From assembly GCA_030433195.1 (NCBI GenBank), contig JAUIME010000204.1:1-8375 (forward strand): a stretch of DNA of 8,375 nucleotides. The letters run 5' to 3'. This document shows, in pieces, positions 1 through 6,703 of this stretch. A model generated the notes under the pieces. That model worked only from the letters and a program-made list of their open reading frames with translations, was not told the DNA's origin and made no database searches. This DNA is from a bacterium (lineage in GTDB: Bacteria; Planctomycetota; JACOTG01; JAUIME01). Positions within the stretch are counted from its first letter, which is position 1. Every line of letters starts with the position of its first letter. The position numbers and the translations under genes were made by a program.

Positions 1-1013
1 GTCGCCCGCGACTCGGTCGTGAATCGCTGTCGGTTGAGATTCCACCAGCTGCGCCACGCGGCCGGATCGTTGCCGAATCGCTCGCCCGTGATGCGGCGCA
101 ACGATCGCGAACACGCCGTCGCGATGCGAAGTCGCATGTCTTCGCGGGCGGCCTCGCGACGCAGCCCGCTCACGAGCGCGTCGACGGCCGCGGGATCGGA
201 GAACGTACCGAGCGCGGCGGCGATGCGTTCGAGGACGAACTCGTCGTCCTCCCGTTCGAGCGCGCGCGCGAGCTCGTCGACGGCGCCCGGTGCGGCAATT
301 CGACCGACGGCGGTCGCCGCAGCCGCGCGTACGGCCCAGTCGTCATCTTCGCGGAGCACCCGCGCGACGGCCTCCGCGCCACGCGGATCCTTCACGACTC
401 CGAGCACCTCCACCTTGTAGCGTCGGAAACCGTCGTTCTTTCGCCCGTCGTTACGAAGCGATACGAGAATCGGCTCGACCGACGGTTCGCCGATCCAGCC
501 GAGGATCTCGGAGGCTTGCTGTCGCAGGATCTCATCGCCCGCGTCACCGGCCGCGATGAGGTGCGGCACCGCGAGTTCGTCGAGGATCGCCAGCTCTTTC
601 ATCGTCCGCTCGGTCACGGCAGGCGCGGCGCGACCGCCCCGCCGGATGAGGTCGTGGATCAGACTCTCGACGAGGATGTTGCGCGTGGCGGCATCTTTCG
701 AGAGCCAAAGCTCGCGCGCCGCGGGCCAACCGGGGTCGTCGGCCTGATAGAGCTTCCAATACCCTTCGATCTCGGTACGAAGGCCGGGCTCCATCGCGGC
801 AGCCGCTGCCGCCTGTCGCTCGCCGGGCGAGCGCTTGTCGCCCGAGGAGGCGCACGAGACGATGGCGGGCATGCCCGCAGCGAGGATCATGGCCGCCAAG
901 AGGAGCCGCGGCCTCCCGCCGGCGGCGACACCGGGTCGGCATGGCGAGCCATCCGCGCGTGACGAACCGCGATGACTCGGGAACGGACTCGGCGGGAACG
1001 GATTCGGCACCAT
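1..1013 (-). CDS. Probable HEAT-repeat lipoprotein (3' end outside window)
   Basis: An open frame of 337 codons runs to the window edge without a stop. Residues 34-53 (RPR followed by a hydrophobic stretch) end in IVSC with Cys54 followed by Ala-Ser-Ser, which looks like a lipoprotein signal and lipobox. The protein would then be exported and lipid-anchored. Residues about 145-285 form four to five HEAT/PBS-lyase-like helical repeats, for example around GEPSVEPIL, KDPRGAEAVARVL, AAPGAVDELARAL and SDPAAVDALVSGL. HEAT arrays are protein-binding scaffolds. After them comes FGNDPAAWRSWWN (313-325), a Trp-rich ending I associate with planctomycete HEAT proteins. I chose the ATG at 1011-1013 because GGAGGG lies 7 nt upstream. 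It puts 53 residues before the Cys, which is long for a lipoprotein, so an internal start (TTG codon 39 or ATG codon 42) cannot be excluded. The partner and function are unknown. It is divergent from dnaE. Confidence 0.8.
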   Translation of the reverse strand, partial: MVPNPFPPSPFPSHRGSSRADGSPCRPGVAAGGRPRLLLAAMILAAGMPAIVSCASSGDKRSPGERQAAAAAAMEPGLRTEIEGYWKLYQADDPGWPAARELWLSKDAATRNILVESLIHDLIRRGGRAAPAVTERTMKELAILDELAVPHLIAAGDAGDEILRQQASEILGWIGEPSVEPILVSLRNDGRKNDGFRRYKVEVLGVVKDPRGAEAVARVLREDDDWAVRAAAATAVGRIAAPGAVDELARALEREDDEFVLERIAAALGTFSDPAAVDALVSGLRREAAREDMRLRIATACSRSLRRITGERFGNDPAAWRSWWNLNRQRFTTESRA

Positions 1014-1020
1014 CGGAAAG

Positions 1021-1026
1021 CCCTCC
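1021..1026 (-). promoter_or_regulatory. Ribosome binding site of the HEAT-repeat gene
   Basis: The minus strand reads GGAGGG, 7 nt before the ATG at 1011-1013. This is the only strong Shine-Dalgarno near the 5' end of this frame, and it decides the chosen start despite the long stretch before the lipobox. Confidence 0.6.
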
Positions 1027-1176
1027 GCGGATCGATTGACGAGCGCGCGACGTCCCGGGCCGACGCCGACGCGGTTCTGCGAGACCGCCTCGTGAGGCAT
1101 CTCGCACAGCGTGCTCCGCAGCGCCCGATCGTCCTGCGGAGACGTCTGGAAAGCCCCCCATCCCCAGATCTTCGCG

Positions 1177-1206
1177 ACGTTACCAAAAGCTCCAAAGCGT
1201 TGTCAA
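1177..1206 (-). promoter_or_regulatory. Candidate sigma70-type promoter for the HEAT-repeat gene
   Basis: On the minus strand a perfect -35 box TTGACA (1201-1206) is followed after 18 nt by TAACGT (1177-1182). The second box keeps T1, A2 and T6 of the -10 consensus. Transcription would start near 1170, giving a leader of about 155 nt. The surrounding 1177-1206 stretch is richer in A and T than its neighbourhood. The -10 match is only fair, so this is a candidate. Confidence 0.5.
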
Positions 1207-1209
1207 CGC
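1197..1209. promoter_or_regulatory. Palindrome over the -35 box, operator-like
   Basis: GCGTTG-T-CAACGC is a perfect inverted repeat with 6-bp arms and a single central base. It covers the -35 box of the leftward promoter. A dimeric repressor could bind here and block the HEAT-repeat gene. No known regulator consensus is recognised. A 12-base match can occur by chance, but the position makes it noteworthy. Confidence 0.3.
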
Positions 1210-1280
1210 AACACTTGCCGCCCATACCCGACATTCGCCAAGGTGCGACCGGCAACCGAGGCCCCCTCCTGTACGGAGTT

Positions 1281-1310
1281 TTGACACCGGCGACCGCGAT
1301 CGACTACAAT
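1281..1310 (+). promoter_or_regulatory. Sigma70-type promoter of dnaE
   Basis: A perfect -35 box TTGACA (1281-1286) and TACAAT (1305-1310, five of six consensus bases) are separated by 18 bp. The predicted start is near 1317, giving a leader of about 125 nt before the dnaE ATG. It is the best promoter match in the window and lies in the correct place and orientation. Confidence 0.75.
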
Positions 1311-1317
1311 CCCGCAT

Positions 1318-1340
1318 CGGCGCCGCACGGGCGCCGTTTT
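1318..1340 (+). promoter_or_regulatory. GC hairpin plus T4 at the predicted dnaE transcript start
   Basis: CGGCGCC (1318-1324) pairs perfectly with GGCGCCG (1330-1336) across the loop GCACG, and TTTT follows at 1337-1340. The hairpin would form the extreme 5' end of the mRNA. Such a 5'-terminal stem can protect a transcript from decay. Its terminator-like shape could also cause early pausing or attenuation. The structure is seen directly; the role is inferred. Confidence 0.5.
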
Positions 1341-1353
1341 CCGCCGCGTCACA

Positions 1354-1372
1354 CGTCGGGGAGGCGCCGACG
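1354..1372 (+). other. Second hairpin in the dnaE leader
   Basis: CGTCGG (1354-1359) pairs with CCGACG (1367-1372) around a 7-nt loop that contains GGAGG. Further downstream CGGC and GCCG (around 1384-1397) can also pair. The whole leader from 1317 to 1442 is therefore likely to be structured. No known riboswitch or protein-binding leader is recognised. Confidence 0.35.
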
Positions 1373-1432
1373 CATTCCGGGCGCGGCGGTCCGCCGGCGA
1401 CACACGGGCGGGGGCGACAGGGCGAGCCAACC

Positions 1433-1438
1433 GGGGAG
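1433..1438 (+). promoter_or_regulatory. Ribosome binding site of dnaE
   Basis: GGGGAG lies 4 nt before the ATG at 1443. It supports this ATG over the in-frame codons that stay open further upstream to 972. Those include the promoter region and are unlikely to be translated. Confidence 0.75.
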
Positions 1439-1442
1439 TACC

Positions 1443-4400
1443 ATGAAGACCGACTTCTGCCACCTGCATGTCCACAGCGACTACAGTCTGCTCGATGGCG
1501 CGTGCAAGATCCACAAGCTGGTCGCGCGCGCGGCCGAGCTCGGCATGCCCGCGATGGGCCTCACCGACCACGGAAACCTGTTCGGGGCGATCGAGTTCAT
1601 CCGAACGGCCAAGAAACACGACATCAAGCCGATCATCGGCTACGAGGCCTACATGGCGCCCGGGAGCCGATACGACCGCGGCTCCGGCGGACCGCGGCAG
1701 TCGGCGAATCACATGACGCTGCTCGCGCGTAACGAGACGGGCTACCGGAACCTCATGAAGCTCTCGTCGAGCGCGTACCTCGAAGGCTTCTACTACAAGC
1801 CGCGCATCGACCGCGAGCTCCTCGCGCAACACAGCGAAGGGCTCATCGGGTTTTCCGGGTGTCTGAAGGGCGAGTTCAGTCAAGCGGTCCTGAAGGATCG
1901 CCTCGACGAGGCGCAGAACATCCTCGGTACCTATCAGGATCTCTTCGAACCCGACTGCTTCTACCTCGAGATGATGGACAACGGCATTGAGGAACAGGCG
2001 AAGTCCGGAAACGCCGCGCTCGACTTCAACAAGAAGCTCGGCATCCCGATCGTCGCCACCAACGACGTCCATTACCTGCACCAATGCGACGCGCCTTCGC
2101 ACGAGATCCTGCTGTGCGTGAACACGGGGAAGCTCCTCTCCGATCCCAAGCGCATGCGCTTCGCTTACGACGACTTCTACTTCAAGACGGGCGAGGAAAT
2201 GGCCGCGGGCTTCCCCGACCATCCCGAAGCCCTCCTCAACACCGTCAAGATCGCAGAGATGTGCCATCTCGATCTCGACTTCAGCACGTATCACTTGCCG
2301 CACTTCCCCACGCCGGACGGCGAGACGCCCGAAGAGATGCTGCGACGCGTGTGCATCGAAGGCATGAAGGAGCGCTACGGTGAGCTCAACGACGTGCGCA
2401 TGGCGCGGCTCGACATGGAGCTCGACGTCATCAACGAGCTCGGCTTCGCGAGCTACTTCCTGATCACGTGGGACTTCATGCGCGCGGCACGCGACATGGA
2501 CGTTCCCGTGGGCCCCGGGCGTGGTTCGGCGGCCGGGAGTATCGTCGCCTACGCGATGCGCATCACCGACGTCGATCCGCTTCAATACGACCTGCTGTTC
2601 GAGCGATTCCTCAACTCGGCACGTATCTCGATGCCTGATATCGACATCGACTTCTGCAAGGAAGGACGCGAACGCGTCATCCAGTACGTGCAGGAGAAGT
2701 ACGGCGCCGAGAACGTCGCGCAGATCATCACGTTCGGAACCATGGCCGCCCGCGGCGTGCTGCGAGACGTGGCGCGAACGCTCGAGATCCCGCTCGACGA
2801 GATCGACGTGATCGCCAAGAAGATTCCGGGCGGACCGGGCGTCGAGCTCGGCCCCTCGATCGACGGCGACATCGAGCTCAAGAAGCTCGGCGAGAACGAC
2901 CCGCGCATCAAGCGGCTGTTCGACGTGAGCCGGCAGCTCGAAGGGTTGAACCGGCACGCGTCGACGCACGCGGCCGGGATCGTCATCGCCGACAAGCCGC
3001 TGCGCGAGTACGTCCCGCTGTTCAAGAACGGCGACGACGTTTCGACGCAGTACTGCATGAGCGACCTCGAAGAGATCGGCCTGCTCAAGCTCGACTTCCT
3101 TGGGCTCAAGACGCTCACGATTCTGAAGCGCGCGAACGCGCTCATCGAGATCGAGCGCGGCGAGCCGGTCGATCTCGAGAATCTGCCGCTCGACGACAAG
3201 AAGACGTACGAGCTCCTTTGCGCGGGCGAGACGACTGGCGTCTTCCAGCTCGAATCGGGCGGGATGCGCGATCTGCTCGTGAAGATGAAGCCCGACCGCT
3301 TCGAGGACCTCATCGCCGTGCTCGCGCTGTATCGACCGGGGCCGCTCGGATCGGGCATGGTCGACACCTACGTACGCTGCAAGCACGGGCAGGAAGAGAT
3401 CCCCAAGCGCCACCCCGTGACCGACGAGATCCTCTCGGAGACGAACGGCGTCATCCTGTACCAGGAACAGGTGATGCGCATCGCGAACAAGCTCGCCGGC
3501 TTCTCGCTGAACGAAGCCGACATGCTGCGAAAGGCGATGGGCAAGAAGAAGCCCGAGCTGCTGGCGTCGTTCCGCGCGAAGTTCGTCGACGGCGCGAAGG
3601 CTCTGGGCGTCGACCCCGAGTTCGCCAAAGAGATCTTCAGCCTGATGGAGTACTTCGCGGGGTACGGCTTCAACAAGTCGCACTCGACGGCCTACGCGTT
3701 GATCTCGTACCAGACCGCGTACCTGCGCGCGAACTACCCCGTCGAGTTCCTCGCCGGCAACCTCTGCTGCGAGTTCGAGAATACCGAGAAGCTCGTCGAG
3801 CTCATCGACGAATGCCGGCGCCTGAAGATCCCGATCCTCCCGCCCGACGTCAATCACAGCGACGTCTACTTCACGGTCGAAGACGGCAACTCGATCCGCT
3901 TCGGCCTCGGCGCGATCAAGAACGTCGGCATTCGCGCGGTCGAGTCGATCGTCGCCGCGCGGCGCGAGCGAAGCAACGAAAACCTCGGACCGTTCGAGTC
4001 GCTGTTCGACTTGTGCGAGGCGATCGACCTCAAGCTCAACAACAAGTCCGTGCTCGAGAACCTCGTCAAGGCGGGCGCGATGGATACGTTGGAGGCGAAC
4101 CGAGCCCTCACGTTCGACCAGATCGAGAGCGCGATCTCGGTGGGCAACGAAGCCCAGTCCGATCGACGTTCGGGGCAGATGGGACTCTTCGGCGCCCCGA
4201 GCAACGACGAGCAGAGCTCGGCGCAAGCCGTCCAAGACCACCGCGAGCCCTGGCCCGACCAGGTCGTCCTCCAGTACGAGAAGGACACACTCGGCTTCTA
4301 CCTCAGCACCCATCCCCTCACGCGCCACGAAGAGCGCATCCGTCAGTTCTCGCGATCGTCGGTTGCCAAACTCGTCGAGCTCAAAGAAGACGCCGAAGTC

Positions 4401-4904
4401 ACGATCGGCGGCATGCTCAAGAAGATCCGCACGACGGTCACCAAGAGCGGGCGGCGCAAAGGGTCGCGCATGGCGCTCGGCATGATCGAGGACTTCACGG
4501 GCTCCTGCCCCTTCGTCATCTTCTCCGAGGACTTCGAGAAGCACTCCGAGCTCATCGTCGAGGACTCGGTCGTGTTCGTGCGCGGTCGCGTCGACCGCCG
4601 TCGCGACGAACCCTCGCTACGCATCTCGGACGTCATCCCGATCGAACGCGCGGTCTCGAAGCTCACCCGCTACCTGACCGTCCGCTTCGACCCCACGGTC
4701 TCGTCCGACGAGGAGCTCCACGCCCTGCGATCCGTGCTCAAGAACAACCAAGGGTCGACCCCCGTCATCCTGAGCCTCACCCCGAACGGAGCGGGCGCCA
4801 CCTTCGTCCAGACCGCGGCCGACTACTACGTGCTCGCGAGCGACGACGTGAGATCCCAGATCGAATCGACGATCCCACGCGCGAAGGTCGCGTTCCACGC
4901 TTGA
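1443..4904 (+). CDS. dnaE: DNA polymerase III alpha subunit (replicative polymerase)
   Basis: This is the catalytic subunit of the chromosomal replicase, 1153 aa, close to the usual 1150-1180. An N-terminal PHP domain (about 1-270) has His9, His11, Asp18, His43, Glu68, His90, Cys140, Asp208 and His210. These fit the full metal-ligand set of PHP domains with exonuclease activity, such as Thermus DnaE. The C-family polymerase core follows: GPGRGSAAGS (357-366), PDIDIDF with Asp401 and Asp403, and LKLDFLGLKTL with Asp551 as the third catalytic aspartate. ALYRPGPLGSGM (628-639) and FNKSHSTAYALISYQ (743-757) are fingers motifs. A helix-hairpin-helix region lies near 800-840. QMGLF (912-916) fits the beta-clamp-binding pentapeptide. 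An OB fold (about 985-1070) and a short C-terminal domain complete the protein. The start is fixed by MKTDFCHLHVHSDYS and the ribosome binding site. It has its own promoter and converges with rplQ. Confidence 0.99.
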   Translation: MKTDFCHLHVHSDYSLLDGACKIHKLVARAAELGMPAMGLTDHGNLFGAIEFIRTAKKHDIKPIIGYEAYMAPGSRYDRGSGGPRQSANHMTLLARNETGYRNLMKLSSSAYLEGFYYKPRIDRELLAQHSEGLIGFSGCLKGEFSQAVLKDRLDEAQNILGTYQDLFEPDCFYLEMMDNGIEEQAKSGNAALDFNKKLGIPIVATNDVHYLHQCDAPSHEILLCVNTGKLLSDPKRMRFAYDDFYFKTGEEMAAGFPDHPEALLNTVKIAEMCHLDLDFSTYHLPHFPTPDGETPEEMLRRVCIEGMKERYGELNDVRMARLDMELDVINELGFASYFLITWDFMRAARDMDVPVGPGRGSAAGSIVAYAMRITDVDPLQYDLLFERFLNSARISMPDIDIDFCKEGRERVIQYVQEKYGAENVAQIITFGTMAARGVLRDVARTLEIPLDEIDVIAKKIPGGPGVELGPSIDGDIELKKLGENDPRIKRLFDVSRQLEGLNRHASTHAAGIVIADKPLREYVPLFKNGDDVSTQYCMSDLEEIGLLKLDFLGLKTLTILKRANALIEIERGEPVDLENLPLDDKKTYELLCAGETTGVFQLESGGMRDLLVKMKPDRFEDLIAVLALYRPGPLGSGMVDTYVRCKHGQEEIPKRHPVTDEILSETNGVILYQEQVMRIANKLAGFSLNEADMLRKAMGKKKPELLASFRAKFVDGAKALGVDPEFAKEIFSLMEYFAGYGFNKSHSTAYALISYQTAYLRANYPVEFLAGNLCCEFENTEKLVELIDECRRLKIPILPPDVNHSDVYFTVEDGNSIRFGLGAIKNVGIRAVESIVAARRERSNENLGPFESLFDLCEAIDLKLNNKSVLENLVKAGAMDTLEANRALTFDQIESAISVGNEAQSDRRSGQMGLFGAPSNDEQSSAQAVQDHREPWPDQVVLQYEKDTLGFYLSTHPLTRHEERIRQFSRSSVAKLVELKEDAEVTIGGMLKKIRTTVTKSGRRKGSRMALGMIEDFTGSCPFVIFSEDFEKHSELIVEDSVVFVRGRVDRRRDEPSLRISDVIPIERAVSKLTRYLTVRFDPTVSSDEELHALRSVLKNNQGSTPVILSLTPNGAGATFVQTAADYYVLASDDVRSQIESTIPRAKVAFHA

Positions 4905-4995
4905 TCCGATCCGGCCCGCCTGCAGAGCGGGACCGCAGCGTCCGCGCCCGTGAACGTCGTTGGGAATACGAATACGCCGAGAGAAGCATGGGCGC

Positions 4996-5042
4996 AAAGA
5001 AAAACGCCGCCCGTACCGGTCAGATCGACGGTACGAGCGGCG
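4996..5042 (-). terminator. Intrinsic terminator of the rpsM-rplQ operon
   Basis: CGCCGC (5005-5010) pairs with GCGGCG (5037-5042) and CGTACC (5012-5017) with GGTACG (5030-5035). The two segments are joined by one mismatch and close a 12-nt loop. On the minus strand the stem is followed directly by TTTTTCTTT (4996-5004), a classic Rho-independent arrangement about 180 nt after the rplQ stop. On the plus strand the stem is followed only by TCAGATTT, so it would stop dnaE transcripts weakly at best. The stretch 4905-4995 holds no gene. It contains only a small CCCGC/GCGGG hairpin (4915-4931) without a T tract, a poor candidate for a dnaE terminator. Confidence 0.85.
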
Positions 5043-5083
5043 TCAGATTTCGGATCGACAAGTCGTGGCCGACCGTGTCCCAT

Positions 5084-5173
5084 CGGCTGTGTCACGACCG
5101 CCTGTGTCACGACCGCCTGTGTCACGACGGCCTGTGTCACGATCGGCTACTTCGTGACGAGCCGTGTCGTGAC
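5084..5173. repeat. Array of six 15-bp units in the convergent intergenic region
   Basis: Four near-identical units of the type CGCCTGTGTCACGAC begin at 5084, 5099, 5114 and 5129. Two diverged units follow in the same phase at 5144 and 5159. The 8-bp core GTCACGAC sits at 5091, 5106 and 5121, with GTCACGAT at 5136. In the last two units it reads TTCGTGAC (5151) and GTCGTGAC (5166), the inverted form. GTCACGA (5136-5142) and TCGTGAC (5152-5158) form a hairpin, with GTCACGACGGC (5121-5131) able to pair outside it. Two weaker copies, shifted by one base, appear near 5062 and 5077. The array lies between the rplQ stop and the operon terminator, so it would be part of the 3' UTR. No gene is supported here, although 15 bp keeps a reading frame. 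Confidence 0.85.
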
Positions 5174-5219
5174 CGCGGCGAGAGATCGAGCTTGTCACCG
5201 CGCCGGTCGACGATCGAGG

Positions 5220-5621
5220 CTACTCTTCGCCTTCTTCGCTCTCTTCGGTCGAGGCGCCGACCTCATAGCCGACGAGCTCGAAGACCGCTTGCGACGCATT
5301 GTCGCCGAGACGGTTCTTCTGGAGGCGAAGGATGCGCGTGTAGCCGCCCGGACGATCGAGGTATCGCGGTGCGATCTCCTCGAAGAGCTTCTTGACGACG
5401 TCCTTGTTCTGAAGGATCGAAACGGCTCGCCGGATGTTGTGCAGGTTGCGCGTCTTGGCGAGCGTGATCATCTTCTCGGCCATCGGACGGTATTCCTTGG
5501 CCTTCTCGACGGTCGTCGTGATGCGACCGTGTTCGAAGAGGCTCGAGACCAAGTTGCGTCCGAGCGCCTTGCGGTGCGAGCTGTTGCGGCCCAGTTTCCG
5601 TCCCGTCTTGCGATGTCTCAT
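5220..5621 (-). CDS. rplQ: 50S ribosomal protein L17
   Basis: This 133-aa protein begins MRHRKTGRKLGRNSSHRKAL, the L17 signature. RNLVSSLFEHGRITTTVEKAKE follows, and YLDRPGGYTRILRL lies near residues 87-100. L17 is a late-assembling large-subunit protein near the exit-tunnel face. The length is normal. The last eleven residues (from ASTEES to EGEE) form a short acidic tail beyond the conserved core. A GAGGG ribosome binding site lies 9 nt before the ATG. It is the last gene of the alpha operon, 50 nt after rpoA, and is followed by a repeat array and an intrinsic terminator. Confidence 0.98.
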   Translation of the reverse strand: MRHRKTGRKLGRNSSHRKALGRNLVSSLFEHGRITTTVEKAKEYRPMAEKMITLAKTRNLHNIRRAVSILQNKDVVKKLFEEIAPRYLDRPGGYTRILRLQKNRLGDNASQAVFELVGYEVGASTEESEEGEE

Positions 5622-5645
5622 CGCGGTGTTCCCTCTTGTTCGCTA

Positions 5646-5664
5646 CGAGTCTCGAATCGACTCG
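5646..5664 (-). other. Small hairpin in the rpoA-rplQ spacer
   Basis: On the minus strand CGAGTC pairs with GACTCG around a 7-nt loop. A second CGAGTC copy (5665-5670) could compete for the same partner. It lies just after the rpoA stop at 5672 and has no T tract, so it is not a terminator. It could affect processing or translation of rplQ, or mean nothing. Confidence 0.3.
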
Positions 5665-5671
5665 GACTCGA

Positions 5672-6682
5672 CTATTTCGATTCCACCGACGAGGTCATGC
5701 CGAGCGACAGACCCAGCTCGCTGAGCTTCTTGTGGACTTCCTTGAGCGACGTCTTGCCGAAGTTGCGGATCTCGAGCATCTCGGCTTCGGTCAGGCGAAC
5801 GAGCTCGCCGATCGTAAAGATGTTCTCGGCCGCGAGGCAGTTCGACGCGCGCACCGAGAGGTCGAGATCGGAAATCGGTCGCGACAGCTGCTCGGACGAA
5901 TCATCGCCGCCCGCACCCTCGGCGACCGCCTCGTCGAAGCCGTCGAAGATGTTCTCTTCGGCAGGCACTTCGGGGCCGGCGTCGCTGTAGTGCACGAACG
6001 GGTTGAGGTGCTTGCGCAGGATCTTCGCCGCTTCGACGAGAATGAGGTTCGGCTCGATCGTGCCGTCCGACCAGATCTCGAGGATGAGGCGATCGTAGTT
6101 GGTGAGCTTCCCGACGCGAGTGTTCTCGACCTTGTAGCGAACGCGTCGCACGGGCGAGAAGATCGAGTCGACCGGGATGCGGCCGATCTCTTGCTCTTCG
6201 TCGGTGTTCTCGTCGGCCGTGACATAGCCACGCCCTTTCCGGACCTCCATCTCCATGACGAAGGGCTTCTTCTCGGACATCTCGACGATGTGCAGGTCCG
6301 GGTTGATGATCTCGGTGTTCGCGAGACCCTCGATGTCGCCGGCCGTGATCGGCCCCTTCTTGTTCTGCTCGATGCGCAACGTCACCGGTTCGTCGGTTTC
6401 GAGGCGAACGAGGAGATTCTTGATGTTGAGAATGATGTCGGTGACGTCTTCGACGGCACCGTCGAGCGGCGTGAACTCGTGCAGGACCCCCTCGATCTTG
6501 ATCGAGGTGACGGCCGTGCCCTCCAGAGAGGAGAGCAGCACGCGACGCAGGCTATTGCCGACGGTCGTGCCGAAGCCACGCTCGAACGGCTCCACCATGA
6601 AGCGTCCGTAGACGTTGGTCGACTGCTCGCGATCGAGGATCACGCGCGTCGGAAGCTCAAAATCGCGCCAGCGGATTCGCAT
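5672..6682 (-). CDS. rpoA: DNA-directed RNA polymerase alpha subunit
   Basis: A 336-aa alpha subunit, slightly longer than the 329 aa of E. coli. The N-terminal domain (about 1-232) dimerises and seeds core polymerase assembly; its hallmark is ERGFGTTVGNSLRRVLLSS (34-52). An acidic, Gly-rich linker (about 235-268) follows. The C-terminal domain (about 270-330) binds UP-element DNA and activators. Arg278, Asn281, Gly309 and Ser312 match E. coli Arg265, Asn268, Gly296 and Ser299, while Thr311 replaces Lys298. DNA contact by this domain is therefore probably kept. GGGAGG lies 6 nt before the ATG (6689-6694). It starts 21 nt after rpsD, consistent with co-transcription. MRIRWRDFELPTRV resembles planctomycete alpha subunits. 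Confidence 0.99.
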   Translation of the reverse strand: MRIRWRDFELPTRVILDREQSTNVYGRFMVEPFERGFGTTVGNSLRRVLLSSLEGTAVTSIKIEGVLHEFTPLDGAVEDVTDIILNIKNLLVRLETDEPVTLRIEQNKKGPITAGDIEGLANTEIINPDLHIVEMSEKKPFVMEMEVRKGRGYVTADENTDEEQEIGRIPVDSIFSPVRRVRYKVENTRVGKLTNYDRLILEIWSDGTIEPNLILVEAAKILRKHLNPFVHYSDAGPEVPAEENIFDGFDEAVAEGAGGDDSSEQLSRPISDLDLSVRASNCLAAENIFTIGELVRLTEAEMLEIRNFGKTSLKEVHKKLSELGLSLGMTSSVESK

Positions 6683-6703
6683 CGACTTCCTCCCTGAGCC
6701 CTA

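Noticed and set aside
972..1442. In-frame extension of dnaE by 157 codons upstream
   Set aside because: It includes the promoter and leader, encodes Arg/Pro-rich sequence unlike any DnaE, and the ATG at 1443 has a ribosome binding site and the family N-terminus.
1203..4544. A 1113-codon open frame antisense to dnaE
   Set aside because: Long antisense frames arise in GC-rich genes through third-position bias. Its product is a low-complexity mix rich in Arg, Glu, Asp, Leu and Val with no family motif, and dnaE on the other strand is certain.
4826..5140. A 104-codon minus-strand frame starting in the repeats (TQAVV repeats)
   Set aside because: It runs through the operon terminator and into the 3' end of dnaE antisense. 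It has no ribosome binding site, and the periodic residues only reflect the 15-bp repeat.
5084..5173. The repeat array as a CRISPR
   Set aside because: The units are 15 bp and directly adjacent, with no unique spacers, and no cas genes are nearby.
4950..5990. A 346-codon plus-strand frame across the intergenic region, rplQ and rpoA
   Set aside because: It is antisense to two certain genes and has no recognisable domain.
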